Below are positions 1-8,727 of a stretch of DNA of 64,000 bases, one piece after another (the first letter of the stretch is position 1; each line of letters opens with the position of its first letter). The notes beneath the pieces were generated by a model. The model saw only the letters and a list, made by a program, of their open reading frames with translations. It was not told the DNA's origin and searched no databases. The position numbers and the translations under genes were made by a program. The DNA lies in the NCBI GenBank assembly GCA_034421095.1, contig DAOUKR010000002.1, forward strand, positions 1-64,000. Reading direction: 5' to 3'. This DNA comes from JAGWBG01 sp034421095 (GTDB lineage: Bacteria; Chloroflexota; Dehalococcoidia; Lucifugimonadales; JAGWBF01).

Positions 1-2
1 TA

Positions 3-104
3 CGGCGCACCAAAGGCTACAGCAAAAGCATTGAGATGCTGATGTATTCCCTGGCATTGGTCTGCTGGCGGCGGTGGGTGAAATTCAATATCATCACACC
101 TTAA
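3..104 (+). pseudogene. 3' end of a probable transposase gene (cut by window edge)
   Basis: An open frame enters from the left edge and ends at a TAA at 102-104. The 33 residues include a basic stretch RRTKGYSKSIEML followed by a hydrophobic YSLALVCWRRW, a pattern like the extreme C-terminus of IS1-type or related transposases. No start, no terminal repeat and no catalytic motif is inside the window, so whether the element is intact cannot be judged. The family assignment rests on general resemblance only; it could be the tail of another basic protein. Confidence 0.35.
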
Positions 105-126
105 AAATACCCGTGAGACCGGAGCC

Positions 127-156
127 TTGCGTAAACAGGCGCCGGATAGGTATAAT
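127..156 (+). promoter_or_regulatory. Putative sigma-70-type promoter for the HAD gene and mutL
   Basis: TTGCGT at 127-132 and a perfect TATAAT at 151-156 are separated by 18 bases. The HAD-like ORF starts about 33 bases after the -10 box. Seen by eye only, no transcript evidence. Confidence 0.45.
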
Positions 157-188
157 GGCCCTAGCTAATCCGTCCCTCGTGCCACGAA

Positions 189-626
189 ATGAACATCTTC
201 TTCGACGTGGACTACACCATTCTGGGCCTCGACGACAGCCTGCGTCCCGGCACGCGGGAGACCTTTCAACGCCTGTTGGACGATGGTCACAAGATATACA
301 TCTGGTCGGGATTGGGGCCGCGTTGGGAAGTGATGAAGAAACATGCTCTGGAACCCTTTGCCAGTGGAGTATACGAGAAGCCCCTCCACCACTTCTCAGA
401 CCGACTGGCGGAGCTTGGAGTTCCCATAACGCCCGATTTCGTTATTGACGACTACCCGGAAATTGTGTCCGCTTTCGGAGGCGTGTGGGTCCCCCCATAC
501 TTCTTCAAGAGGAATGGGGATGAGCAGATGTATCGGATTTACGACATCATCACCGAATACGTCAATAACGGGCACTCAGATGATAGGCAGTACCGGGTCA
601 AGGGTTCCAAAGCCTCTACTTTCTAG
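189..626 (+). CDS. HAD-superfamily hydrolase-like protein
   Basis: This 145-residue protein begins MNIFFDVDYT, a HAD motif I (DxDxT: Asp6, Asp8, Thr10). A Ser in IYIWSG near residue 39 fits motif II, and an acidic pair in DFVIDDYPE near residue 95 fits motif IV. HAD enzymes are Mg-dependent phosphohydrolases that use the first Asp as nucleophile; the substrate here is unknown. The protein is short, leaving little room for a cap domain. There is no clear ribosome site before the ATG. It lies 9 bases upstream of mutL on the same strand, so the two are probably cotranscribed, although no functional link is obvious. Confidence 0.75.
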   Translation: MNIFFDVDYTILGLDDSLRPGTRETFQRLLDDGHKIYIWSGLGPRWEVMKKHALEPFASGVYEKPLHHFSDRLAELGVPITPDFVIDDYPEIVSAFGGVWVPPYFFKRNGDEQMYRIYDIITEYVNNGHSDDRQYRVKGSKASTF

Positions 627-635
627 CGTGTCTCC

Positions 636-2456
636 ATGCCTATAAACGTTCTTACGCCAGATGTCGCAGCCAAAATCGCCGCCGGCGAGGTGGTAGAGCG
701 ACCCTCGTCGGTGGTGAAGGAGTTGTTGGAGAACTCCCTAGACGCCGGTGCCTCTCAGATTACCATCGAAGTGAAGGTCGGCGGCATTGAGTTGATAAGG
801 GTCACTGACAACGGCTGCGGCATCCCCGCCGACGAGGTGAGGCTGGCCTTTGACCGCCACGCCACCAGCAAGATTTCCAGCGACTCCGACCTGGATAATG
901 TTAACACGCTGGGTTTCAGGGGCGAGGCCCTGCCCAGCATCGCCTCCGTTGCCCGAGTGTCCCTGGTCACCTGCACTCACGACTCTCTTTCCGGCCAGGA
1001 AATACATCTCAGGTGGGGAGAAGTCGTTACGGTGTCTCCAAAAGGCTGTCCACCCGGCACTTCCATGACCGTGCAGGGCTTGTTCGAGAACGTACCGGCG
1101 AGGCTCAAATTCCTCAAGTCCCCCTCCGGAGAGAGGACGCGCATCAGCGACTTGGTGTCCCGCTATGCCCTGGCATTCCCTGAAATCCGGTTCCGGCTCT
1201 TGCTGGACGGCAGAAACACCTTCACCTCACCGGGCAACGGCAGCATGTCCGATGCCCTGGTCTCGGTGTATGGCGCTGAAACCGCCCGCGATATGCTGGA
1301 AGTCTCGTGGGAAGGCCCAAGCGACGGCTACTCAGTAACAGGCTACATAAGCCCCCCGTCCCTGCACAGAGCCAATCGGACCTATATCACTTTCCTGGTA
1401 AACCGCCGGTGGATAAGCAGCCCCATGCTGTCCTATGCCTTGTCGGAGTCCTATCACGGCTTCCTCCCGGAGAAACGGCACCCGTTGGCCGTGCTCAACC
1501 TGAGCATCCCACAGGGCGACGTGGACGCCAACGTGCATCCGGCCAAGCGCGAGGTGCGTTTCCGCCAGGAGGACAAGGTATTCTCCGCGCTCCAGCGAGC
1601 CGTGCGGGCATCCCTGGTGGCCGAATCACCCGTGCCGGAGATGCGTTTCAATGCGGGGCCTACATTCGAGGCAAGGACGACTGGAGGCCCCACGGGCTTT
1701 GGGCCTCGCGTCTCCTCAGGGCCCGCATTCGGACTCACGGTAACCAGTGACTGGGACCGTCGAGCAACCTCTGTGATTCCGCCCTTCTCATCCCCATGCC
1801 ACCCTTCCTCCGTCGAGGGGGATGGGACTTTTCAAAGGTCCCCGGGGACGGGGGCCGGAGCTATGCCGCCTACACCCGTAGAGGCCATGTCCTCCTTGCG
1901 AATACTCGGTCAGGTACGAAACACCTACCTGGTAGCCGAGGGAAAGGACGGGATGTACCTGATAGACCAGCACGCCGCCCACGAGCGTGTTCTGTTTGAG
2001 AAGATCTCCAGGGAAGTGGCGGACAGGACTCCCCAGTCACAGGCCCTTCTGGAGGCGGTGGCGGTCGAGCTTACCCCCGGCCAGGAGGAGATGGTCCAGG
2101 CCGGTATGGAGCTTCTGGAAAGGCACGGATTTATCCTTGAGCCTTTTGGGGAGAGGACCTATTTGCTCCGTGCCGTCCCCGTGGTGGCTAGGAACTCCAA
2201 CCCCGGGAAGGCCCTGGTTGAGGTGCTGGACATTATGGCCTATGAGGGTATCATGAAGGGACGCGATGATGCCCTTGCCGCCTCCATCGCCTGCCACAGC
2301 GCGGTGCGAGCGGGCATGGTCCTCAGTCAGCATGAGATGGATGAACTGGTGCGGCAGCTTGAGTCCTGCGATAGCCCCCACACCTGCCCCCATGGCCGTC
2401 CCACCATGATTCACCTTAGCTCCCACCATCTTGAGCGGGAGTTTGGGAGACGGTAG
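636..2456 (+). CDS. mutL: DNA mismatch repair protein MutL
   Basis: A 606-residue MutL. The N-terminal GHKL ATPase region shows the expected landmarks: AAGEVVERP near residue 16, ELLENSLDAGA (Mg/ATP-binding Asn and Asp) near 31, DNGCGI near 58, and GFRGEAL near 92. A poorly conserved linker spans about 320-425. The C-terminal domain has DQHAAHERVLFE, the DQHA(x)2E(x)4E endonuclease metal motif, plus ACHSAVRAG and CPHGRP metal-site motifs. This MutL is therefore of the nicking type used by bacteria that lack MutH. mutS is not in the window. No strong ribosome site precedes the ATG, so translation may depend on the upstream gene. Confidence 0.97.
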   Translation: MPINVLTPDVAAKIAAGEVVERPSSVVKELLENSLDAGASQITIEVKVGGIELIRVTDNGCGIPADEVRLAFDRHATSKISSDSDLDNVNTLGFRGEALPSIASVARVSLVTCTHDSLSGQEIHLRWGEVVTVSPKGCPPGTSMTVQGLFENVPARLKFLKSPSGERTRISDLVSRYALAFPEIRFRLLLDGRNTFTSPGNGSMSDALVSVYGAETARDMLEVSWEGPSDGYSVTGYISPPSLHRANRTYITFLVNRRWISSPMLSYALSESYHGFLPEKRHPLAVLNLSIPQGDVDANVHPAKREVRFRQEDKVFSALQRAVRASLVAESPVPEMRFNAGPTFEARTTGGPTGFGPRVSSGPAFGLTVTSDWDRRATSVIPPFSSPCHPSSVEGDGTFQRSPGTGAGAMPPTPVEAMSSLRILGQVRNTYLVAEGKDGMYLIDQHAAHERVLFEKISREVADRTPQSQALLEAVAVELTPGQEEMVQAGMELLERHGFILEPFGERTYLLRAVPVVARNSNPGKALVEVLDIMAYEGIMKGRDDALAASIACHSAVRAGMVLSQHEMDELVRQLESCDSPHTCPHGRPTMIHLSSHHLEREFGRR

Positions 2457-2458
2457 GG

Positions 2459-2686
2459 CTAACCCCTCTTCTTCATTCGTTCCAGGGCGTCTTCCCGTGG
2501 GTGGAAGATTGAATCTTCCGAGGGAAACTCGCCGTCGGAATCGTCATTCCCCTGACCGCCCGGTAGTAGATGGCCTCTAAGGAAGTACCCGGCCCCGGCA
2601 ATTGCGGCAAGGCCCAGGGAGAGCTTGCCCAGAAAGCTGCGCCGTGAGTAAGTCCGGGGATCATCGCGTCCGTCGTCTGATGTCAT
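2459..2686 (-). CDS. Small protein with twin-arginine-like signal
   Basis: A 75-residue protein read convergently with mutL, its stop 2 bases from the mutL stop. I place the start at the ATG at 2686 because GGAGG lies about 6 bases upstream; a longer frame continues back to 2845 but crosses the probable promoter of the respiratory operon. The N-terminus has YSRRSFLGKL followed by about 15 hydrophobic residues, matching a Tat signal or a Tat-like membrane anchor. The remaining 40 residues are charged and low in complexity (DDSDGEFPSED). No family is recognised. It may be a small membrane-anchored accessory factor, but nothing shows what it does. Confidence 0.55.
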   Translation of the reverse strand: MTSDDGRDDPRTYSRRSFLGKLSLGLAAIAGAGYFLRGHLLPGGQGNDDSDGEFPSEDSIFHPREDALERMKKRG

Positions 2687-2812
2687 GGGGCCTCCGGGCT
2701 TTGGGAATAGCGTACGGAGTACGAAAGACGCACCCCGTGCCGATTGGTCTACACGTTGCGGTAGTATTCTACTTTCCACATATACTGAGGTCAAGGGGGC
2801 AATGCCTACTAC

Positions 2813-2839
2813 TTGACACTGGTTTCTGTCTGTGATAAT
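2813..2839 (+). promoter_or_regulatory. Putative promoter of the alternative complex III operon
   Basis: A perfect TTGACA at 2813-2818 is followed after 15 bases by GATAAT at 2834-2839 (TAATTT gives a 17-base spacing). The first gene of the respiratory operon starts at 2917. The rest of the 230-base gap between 2687 and 2916 shows nothing else recognisable. Confidence 0.45.
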
Positions 2840-2916
2840 TTTCACTTGGCTTTCGTACCCCCGCCATCACCGTCACCCTTGGGTTTGGATACCAGGACAC
2901 TGGAGGTAAGGCATAA

Positions 2917-3216
2917 ATGCCTGAGGCAGACCCGGCAGCGATTGACGCCATACTCTGGTCGGACATAGGGAATTGGCTCCATTGGCTTTGGGCGTATTTC
3001 TTCGTCATCGTGATTCTCGCCTTCACCTTTCTCACCACCCACGCCATCATCCCTTCCCTGGTGGCTTCGGGGCATCTACCGGAGAAATTCATGCAGCTTC
3101 GGCGTCCCATGTATGCCGGGGTGGCGGTTCTGATTGCCCTGGCCATGCTTTTTCTGACCTGGACGGTGAACAACTCCTATCTGCTAGAGAATCTGTACAA
3201 CAGGCTCTGGATATGA
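2917..3216 (+). CDS. Two-helix membrane protein of the respiratory operon
   Basis: A 99-residue protein with two clear membrane segments: residues about 20-46 (WLHWLWAYFFVIVILAFTF) and about 68-88. A GGAGGTAAGG ribosome site lies upstream. It resembles no named family that I recognise. As first gene of the alternative complex III cluster it may be an extra small subunit or assembly factor of that complex; this is inference from position only. Its stop codon overlaps the ATG of a 45-codon ORF in an ATGA junction, suggesting translational coupling. Confidence 0.7.
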   Translation: MPEADPAAIDAILWSDIGNWLHWLWAYFFVIVILAFTFLTTHAIIPSLVASGHLPEKFMQLRRPMYAGVAVLIALAMLFLTWTVNNSYLLENLYNRLWI

Positions 3217-3350
3217 GTCCGGCTAACCTTAACCTGATAACCGGGTGCCCCCATTGTGGACAAGGCCCCACAACGCTACAGAAGGCCGTGCTCAGGCGAA
3301 AGACTGGGGCCGAAACTGACGAAACTCGAATGAGTGTAGGCGCGACTTAA
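3213..3350 (+). CDS. 45-codon ORF coupled to both neighbours, CPHC motif
   Basis: The ATG at 3213 overlaps the stop of the preceding gene (ATGA), and its TAA at 3348-3350 overlaps the ATG of the pentaheme cytochrome gene (TAATG). The 45-residue product contains a single CPHCG motif near residue 12 and no membrane segment. The cytochrome gene lacks a good ribosome site of its own, so translation of this small ORF may deliver ribosomes to it. It could be a real small protein or only a coupling leader. No homolog is recognised. Confidence 0.4.
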   Translation: MSPANLNLITGCPHCGQGPTTLQKAVLRRKTGAETDETRMSVGAT

Positions 3351-4033
3351 TGCCGATAAGACCGAGTCCGAAACTGCTGCTGCCACTGGCCTTTGGCGGC
3401 CTTGTGGCGACGGTGGTGGTAGTACTGGTGGTTGTGTACATACTTCACGCCTGGTGGTCTACCCCGATTTTTGGGTTCGGGGCTGGTGGGCCGGACCAGC
3501 CTATTGCCTTCCCTCACACGGTACACGTTGAGGACCAGGGAATCCAGTGCGAGTTCTGCCACCGCAACGTGACCAAAGGCGATGCCGCCACCGTTCCCGC
3601 CGTGGAACAATGCCTGTTCTGTCACAAGACCGTAACCGGCGAGGACCACCCGGAGATAGCCAAGCTGCTGGAGTACGGCGGGATGGATGCGTCCGGGAAT
3701 ATTGACCCGTCCGCCACACCCCAGCCCATAGACTGGGAGAGAGTGCATAGAGTCCCGGACCACGTACAGTTTGCCCACGAGCCTCACATCCGCTATTTTA
3801 CCCAGAGCGAGGATGGGAGGGCCCAGGCAGTCCAACGGGCCATTGACAACGGTATAGGCCTGTCGAATCCCCCGCTGCCGTCGGAGATGGTGGAGGCCAG
3901 TTGTACCATCTGCCACGGCAAGGTGAGGGCCATGGAAAAGGTGAAACAAGAACGCAGGTTGAAGATGGGTGACTGCGTGGACTGTCATAGGAATTACGAC
4001 GCCCCCACCGACTGCGTCACCTGCCACTATTAG
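3350..4033 (+). CDS. actA: Pentaheme c-type cytochrome, alternative complex III subunit ActA
   Basis: A 227-residue protein with an uncleaved-looking N-terminal membrane anchor (residues about 10-32) and five CxxCH heme sites starting at Cys67, Cys88, Cys185, Cys209 and Cys222. The last heme site lies two residues from the C-terminus. ActA is the multiheme periplasmic subunit of alternative complex III, which oxidises menaquinol and passes electrons to cytochrome c or directly to a terminal oxidase. The following genes encode the remaining subunits in nearly the usual order, which supports the call over a generic class III cytochrome. The start ATG overlaps the stop of the small upstream ORF. 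Confidence 0.88.
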   Translation: MPIRPSPKLLLPLAFGGLVATVVVVLVVVYILHAWWSTPIFGFGAGGPDQPIAFPHTVHVEDQGIQCEFCHRNVTKGDAATVPAVEQCLFCHKTVTGEDHPEIAKLLEYGGMDASGNIDPSATPQPIDWERVHRVPDHVQFAHEPHIRYFTQSEDGRAQAVQRAIDNGIGLSNPPLPSEMVEASCTICHGKVRAMEKVKQERRLKMGDCVDCHRNYDAPTDCVTCHY

Positions 4034-4046
4034 CTATAGAGGTATC

Positions 4047-6365
4047 ATGAAACTAACCCGGCGCGACTTTCTTAAATGGGCCAGCCTCTCGGCCGTGGGG
4101 GCCGTGGCTTGTGACATCTTCCGAGAAGGGGAGATGATAATACAAAGCCCGGCCAGGATGCCCGAGGACCTGGTCACCGGCAGGGACAACTGGTACGCAA
4201 CCCTGTGCGGCCAGTGTCCTGAGAAGGAGAGCATACTCGTCCGGGTTATGGAGGGAAGGGCCAAGAAAGTCCGTGGGAATCCCCTGTATCCTACCAACCA
4301 GGGCAAACAGAGCGTGCGCTGTGAGGCGGGGTTGCAGGCCCTTTACCACCCAGACAGGCTGGCAGGCCCGGTGGCGCGGGCAGGCAGACGCGGGTCCGGA
4401 CAGTTCCAGCCCATTGGGTGGGACACGGCCATGAATACCCTTCTGGCGCAGATGCGCAGCAACCAGCCCGATGCCATGTTGATGATAACCGAGCCTCTCC
4501 GCGGGCACCTTGGAATAGTGGCAAGGAAGTTCGTCGGGGCCTACGGGGGCAGACACATGACCTTCGAGCCTCTAGACCAGACCGTCCTGCGCGGGGCTGT
4601 GAAGCGGGTCTTCAATCAGGACACCCTCCCCAACTTTGACATTGAGAATACCCGATACCTGCTCTCCTTTGGTGCCGACTTCCTGTCCACCTGGGTATCT
4701 CCGGTGCGCTATGCTCGCGGCTACGGTGAATTCCGCAGCAACATCGGCAAGGAGCGGGGTTCCCACGTCCACGCCGACCCACGCTACTCCGTGACCGCCG
4801 CCAGTGCCGACCAGTGGATACCCATATCCCCCGGCATGGAAGGCGTTCTGGCGCTCAGCATGGCCTACGTCATCATAGACGAGGACCTTGCAGACCCCGG
4901 CGTGGCAGGCGCCATGACCGGCGGCGCAGGGGCATCGGTCCTGGATGATTTCAAGCCGGAAAGCGTTGTGAACCCTGATAGTCCTCTATACATAGGGATA
5001 CCGGAGAGGATTCGCGGCGAGGACGCCTCCGAGATTATCAGAAGGATAGCCAGAGAGTTTGCCACTACCGGGCCAAGCCTCGCCATAGGTGGAGGAGAGG
5101 CAGGCGCCCACACCAACGGATCCTTCAACCTCTCGGCCATATTTGCGCTGAACTATCTGGTAGGCAGCGTCGGAAAGAGGCCCGGCGAGGGCGGGATAGT
5201 GTTCAACCCGGCTCCGCCCATAGAGGGCATCCCGGCCGCCTCACCCGCCGGCTCCGTCGCGGACTGGCGCGGGGTCTCAGACGACCTTCAAAACGGCCGG
5301 ATAAACCTCGTTCTGGTCCGGGGCGCTAATCCGTTGCATGGGCTTCCTCCCGGGAGCGGGTTCCGAGAGTCCCTTAACGCAGGGAATCCCTTCGTCGTGA
5401 GCTTCTCCAGCTTCATGGACGATACCTCGCTCATGGCCGACCTGGTGCTGCCGGAGCGTATCTATCTTGAGGACTGGAGCGACGATATACCCGACCCCGG
5501 CCCCGGTTTCCAGACAGTGGGGATGCAGCAGCCGGTGGTGAATCCACTGCCGGACCTGGACCCCAGGAGCTTCCCCGACCTGCTCCTCACCCTCTCCCAA
5601 GACCTGGGATTGGACGACGGGCTTCCCAATACCTTCCGGGACGTGCTGCGCCAGGGGGCACAGCAGTTGTTTGACCTTAACCGGGGTTCGATACAGGCCG
5701 CTTCCTTTGAGGCCTTCTGGAATACGATGCTTCAGCAGGGAGGCTGGTGGGACAGCGACAGCGTGTCAACGGACTCCCCCCCGGACCCGCCCAGCTTGGC
5801 GGAGCTGGCCCAGCAGCCTTCAGAGCGGCGGTTGCCTTCCTTCAGGGCACAGGACGTGGCCAGTAGGTTCTTCTACCTAATCCCCTTCCTGTCCAACTCT
5901 CTCCTGGACGGAAAGGGTGCTCATCTACCTTGGCTCCAGGCAGCGCCCGACCCTCTGACTACCGTAACGTGGCAGACGTGGGTCGAGATTAACCCCAAAG
6001 ATGCGGATGAGTTTGGCCTGAAGGAGGGGGACGTAATCAGGCTTATATCCACTGAAGACCACATAGAGGCCATAGTTTACTCGCACCCGGCCGTACCCCC
6101 GGGCGTGTTGAGCGTGCCCATAGGGCAGGGCCACTCAGGCGGGATTCGATACGCGACCAGGGGTGGCAACCAGAGGGGTTCCAACCCTATCTCCATATTG
6201 GCGAACGAGGTTGACAGCGAGACCGGCGGCCTGGCATGGGCAGCCACGCGGGTCCGGATACAGTCCACCGGACGAAACGTCAGGGTTTCCAAGTTCGAGG
6301 GCCTGGTGCCCGCCTTCCCCATAGGGCCCAGGGCGGAAGACGTGGTACAGGTGACCAGAGGATAG
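4047..6365 (+). CDS. actB: Molybdopterin-oxidoreductase-fold subunit (ActB N-terminal half)
   Basis: A 772-residue protein of the molybdopterin oxidoreductase family. The start is set at 4047 because the product then begins MKLTRRDFLKWASL, a twin-arginine signal. In many alternative complex III operons ActB is one polypeptide fusing this domain to an Fe-S domain; here the two are separate genes. The N-terminal cluster site is incomplete: Cys54 and Cys57 are present and Cys92 may be the last ligand, but the third expected Cys is replaced (CGQCPEKES). This fits the known absence of cofactors in this part of ActB. An MGD-binding-like fold is otherwise preserved, including a C-terminal barrel near 660-772. 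Confidence 0.85.
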   Translation: MKLTRRDFLKWASLSAVGAVACDIFREGEMIIQSPARMPEDLVTGRDNWYATLCGQCPEKESILVRVMEGRAKKVRGNPLYPTNQGKQSVRCEAGLQALYHPDRLAGPVARAGRRGSGQFQPIGWDTAMNTLLAQMRSNQPDAMLMITEPLRGHLGIVARKFVGAYGGRHMTFEPLDQTVLRGAVKRVFNQDTLPNFDIENTRYLLSFGADFLSTWVSPVRYARGYGEFRSNIGKERGSHVHADPRYSVTAASADQWIPISPGMEGVLALSMAYVIIDEDLADPGVAGAMTGGAGASVLDDFKPESVVNPDSPLYIGIPERIRGEDASEIIRRIAREFATTGPSLAIGGGEAGAHTNGSFNLSAIFALNYLVGSVGKRPGEGGIVFNPAPPIEGIPAASPAGSVADWRGVSDDLQNGRINLVLVRGANPLHGLPPGSGFRESLNAGNPFVVSFSSFMDDTSLMADLVLPERIYLEDWSDDIPDPGPGFQTVGMQQPVVNPLPDLDPRSFPDLLLTLSQDLGLDDGLPNTFRDVLRQGAQQLFDLNRGSIQAASFEAFWNTMLQQGGWWDSDSVSTDSPPDPPSLAELAQQPSERRLPSFRAQDVASRFFYLIPFLSNSLLDGKGAHLPWLQAAPDPLTTVTWQTWVEINPKDADEFGLKEGDVIRLISTEDHIEAIVYSHPAVPPGVLSVPIGQGHSGGIRYATRGGNQRGSNPISILANEVDSETGGLAWAATRVRIQSTGRNVRVSKFEGLVPAFPIGPRAEDVVQVTRG

Positions 6366-6441
6366 CCCATTTCAAATGTCTAACAGAGGTAATGGTAATC
6401 TCCGCACCGACGGATAGCCTGAAGAAAAGGTGGGTCTAGCA

Positions 6442-7221
6442 ATGGCGCAACGCAGGAAACACAAGTGGGGAATGGTGGTGGACATAGACAAGTGTACCGG
6501 TTGCCAGGCCTGTGTTGTGGCTTGCCAGTCGGAGAACAACATTCCTCTGAACACCGAGGATAGTTTCCACCAGCGCCGGGCGATGGAGTGGATTCGAGTT
6601 GAACGCTACTGGGAAGTCCCCGAGGAGTATCGGGACAGGCCCGAGGAGGCCCCCTTCCAGGACGTGAAGGCCCGCTTTTTGCCCGTCCTGTGCCAGCACT
6701 GCGAGAACGCCCCCTGTGAGCCGGTGTGCCCCGTGTTTGCCACCTATCACAACGACGAGGGAATGAACGTCCAGGTATACAACCGCTGTGTCGGCACACG
6801 GTACTGCGCCAACAACTGCCCTTACCAGGTCCGGTTCTTCAACTTCTGGGAGCCTGTATGGCCGGAACGGCTCAGGAACCAACTAAACCCGGATGTCACC
6901 GTGCGCAGCAGGGGTGTCATGGAGAAATGTACCTTCTGCGTGCAGCGAGTCCGGCGCGCCGAGACCAAGATTGAGGGCCAGGAGGACGGCCAGATAACGG
7001 ACAAGTCGCTGGCGGAGGGCAACTTCATGCCGGCCTGCGTCCAGGCATGTCCCACCAATACACTGGTCTTTGGAGACCTTGATGACCCGGATAGCCAGGT
7101 TTCCAAGCTCAAGGATGATCCCCGCCACTACAAGCTCATGGAAAACATAGGCACGGACCCCAACGTCATCTATCTGAAGAAGATAGACCCTCAAAGCAAA
7201 GAGGATAAGGCGCATGGCTAA
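6442..7221 (+). CDS. actB: Four-cluster ferredoxin-like subunit (ActB C-terminal half)
   Basis: A 259-residue NrfC/DmsB-type Fe-S protein. An AAAGGTGG ribosome site selects the ATG at 6442 over a GTG at 6430. Cluster motifs are CTGCQACVVAC near residue 18, CQHCENAPCEPVCP near 92, CVGTRYCANNCP near 117, and CTFC near 160 with CVQACP near 200. In the third motif the second Cys is Thr, which is the ActB signature giving one [3Fe-4S] and three [4Fe-4S] clusters. It would carry electrons from the quinol site in the NrfD-like subunits to the heme subunits. The gene overlaps the next by 8 bases. Confidence 0.88.
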   Translation: MAQRRKHKWGMVVDIDKCTGCQACVVACQSENNIPLNTEDSFHQRRAMEWIRVERYWEVPEEYRDRPEEAPFQDVKARFLPVLCQHCENAPCEPVCPVFATYHNDEGMNVQVYNRCVGTRYCANNCPYQVRFFNFWEPVWPERLRNQLNPDVTVRSRGVMEKCTFCVQRVRRAETKIEGQEDGQITDKSLAEGNFMPACVQACPTNTLVFGDLDDPDSQVSKLKDDPRHYKLMENIGTDPNVIYLKKIDPQSKEDKAHG

Positions 7222-8662
7222 CGGCAACGGCCATACCCACCCTGTGGAGTTGGACCTTACTGATCAGGGCATCACCGAGCACCTGAGCCATAAGGTATTC
7301 TCCTTCGACAGGCGGCTTGCGTATGCAATGGCCGGCTTGGGGGTGCTGTTCATACTGGGCATCATTGGGTTCATCATGCGGGCTGTCGGGGACGGGTTCT
7401 CCGACGCAAGCAGGCATGAGTGGGGCTACTATGCAGCCATGTTCGCCTTCCTGCTCTGCACCGCGGGGACGGCGCCGCTGGTGGCGGTGGCCTTCCGATG
7501 GACGAAAAACCATTGGAGACGCCCCCTCTCAAGGGCATCGGAGATGTTCGCCCTGGTGGGGATACTCAACCTGCTATGGTTCATACCGTTGATGGCCTTG
7601 CTCCCGGCCATAGACCTCAATGGCGACGGGCATCTGGAGGTGGGGGTAGACCGCAGGACCGTCTGGTTCGAAGGCCCCATAGGTGCGCCCCTTTGGTGGG
7701 ACATGGCTGCCATGATAGGCCTGGTGGTCTGCGGGCTGGCTATACTGTGGGTCTCAGCGCGCCCGGATATGTCGGTGGTGGCGGCTCGCGGCTCCGGCTG
7801 GCGGGTTGCCCTTATGCGCAAGCTGGCTATGGGCTGGCAGGGTACCAAGCGGGACTGGAGACGCCAGCAAGCGTTCCTGGCGATGCTGGGCGCGTTTTAT
7901 TTCATGCTTCTGATATTGGTCCACACCCTGGTGAGCCTTGATTTCGCCCTGAGCCTGGTCCCCGGCTGGAAGGACTCAATCTTTGCGCCCCATCACGCCC
8001 TTACGGGCTTTCAGGCTGCCGCGGGAACTGTGCTGGTAACTATATTCGTGATGCGCACTTGGGGAGGGTTCGGACGGTACATCGGCCTCGACCCGTTCTG
8101 GGCCTTCAGCAAGGTGCTATTGGGCCTTACCCTCCTATGGGGCTACTTCTGGTTCTCCGAGTTTATGACCTTCTGGTATGGCCGCGACCCCACGGAGCAG
8201 AGTGTGATCAAGCTGGTGATGTTCGAGTCCTATCGCACGGCATTCTTGCTGAACTTCTTCTTCAGCTTCGTCATACCCTTCGCCATGCTTCTGTGGAACG
8301 GGGTGCGCAAGAGCGTCCTTGGCCCCACCATCGCCGGCGCTTCAGTAATAATCGGGGCCTTCTTCATGATGGTGCGGCTGTATGTGCCCGCCTTCAACAT
8401 TCGGGACGTCGGTGCCCACACCATAGCGGACTTCGAGGCGGGAGTCGCTCAGGCGATTCCGCCCCAGTTGCTCCCGGTCACGCCCGACGTGTGGGACGTG
8501 TTCATAATTCTTGGCGGATTGAGCGGCACTGCGTTAATCTTTCTCCTGGGCACTAAGCTGCTGCCAGTGATGTCCATGTGGGAGACCAAGGAGGGCCTGC
8601 TCTACATGCTTGTCCGACCGCTGCTGAAGGGCCGGTACATGGTCCTCGGCAAGCCCGATTAG
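7214..8662 (+). CDS. actF: NrfD-family membrane subunit, ActF-like
   Basis: A 482-residue polytopic protein with about ten membrane segments, the first at residues about 38-60. Motifs such as SLDFALSLVPGW and WFSEFMTFWYG resemble ActF rather than ActC. NrfD-like subunits of alternative complex III hold the quinol site and are proposed to contribute to proton translocation. The usual order places ActF after ActE, whereas here it lies directly behind the Fe-S subunit and before the ActC-like gene. The start codon lies inside the end of the preceding gene, implying translational coupling. Which paralog is functionally ActC or ActF is my assignment from short motifs. Confidence 0.8.
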   Translation: MANGNGHTHPVELDLTDQGITEHLSHKVFSFDRRLAYAMAGLGVLFILGIIGFIMRAVGDGFSDASRHEWGYYAAMFAFLLCTAGTAPLVAVAFRWTKNHWRRPLSRASEMFALVGILNLLWFIPLMALLPAIDLNGDGHLEVGVDRRTVWFEGPIGAPLWWDMAAMIGLVVCGLAILWVSARPDMSVVAARGSGWRVALMRKLAMGWQGTKRDWRRQQAFLAMLGAFYFMLLILVHTLVSLDFALSLVPGWKDSIFAPHHALTGFQAAAGTVLVTIFVMRTWGGFGRYIGLDPFWAFSKVLLGLTLLWGYFWFSEFMTFWYGRDPTEQSVIKLVMFESYRTAFLLNFFFSFVIPFAMLLWNGVRKSVLGPTIAGASVIIGAFFMMVRLYVPAFNIRDVGAHTIADFEAGVAQAIPPQLLPVTPDVWDVFIILGGLSGTALIFLLGTKLLPVMSMWETKEGLLYMLVRPLLKGRYMVLGKPD

Positions 8663-8727
8663 GCGCAGACAGGGACCAGAGGAACGTGTCCCACCTCAGA
8701 GCTTCGATGGATTGATAAGGAAAAACG

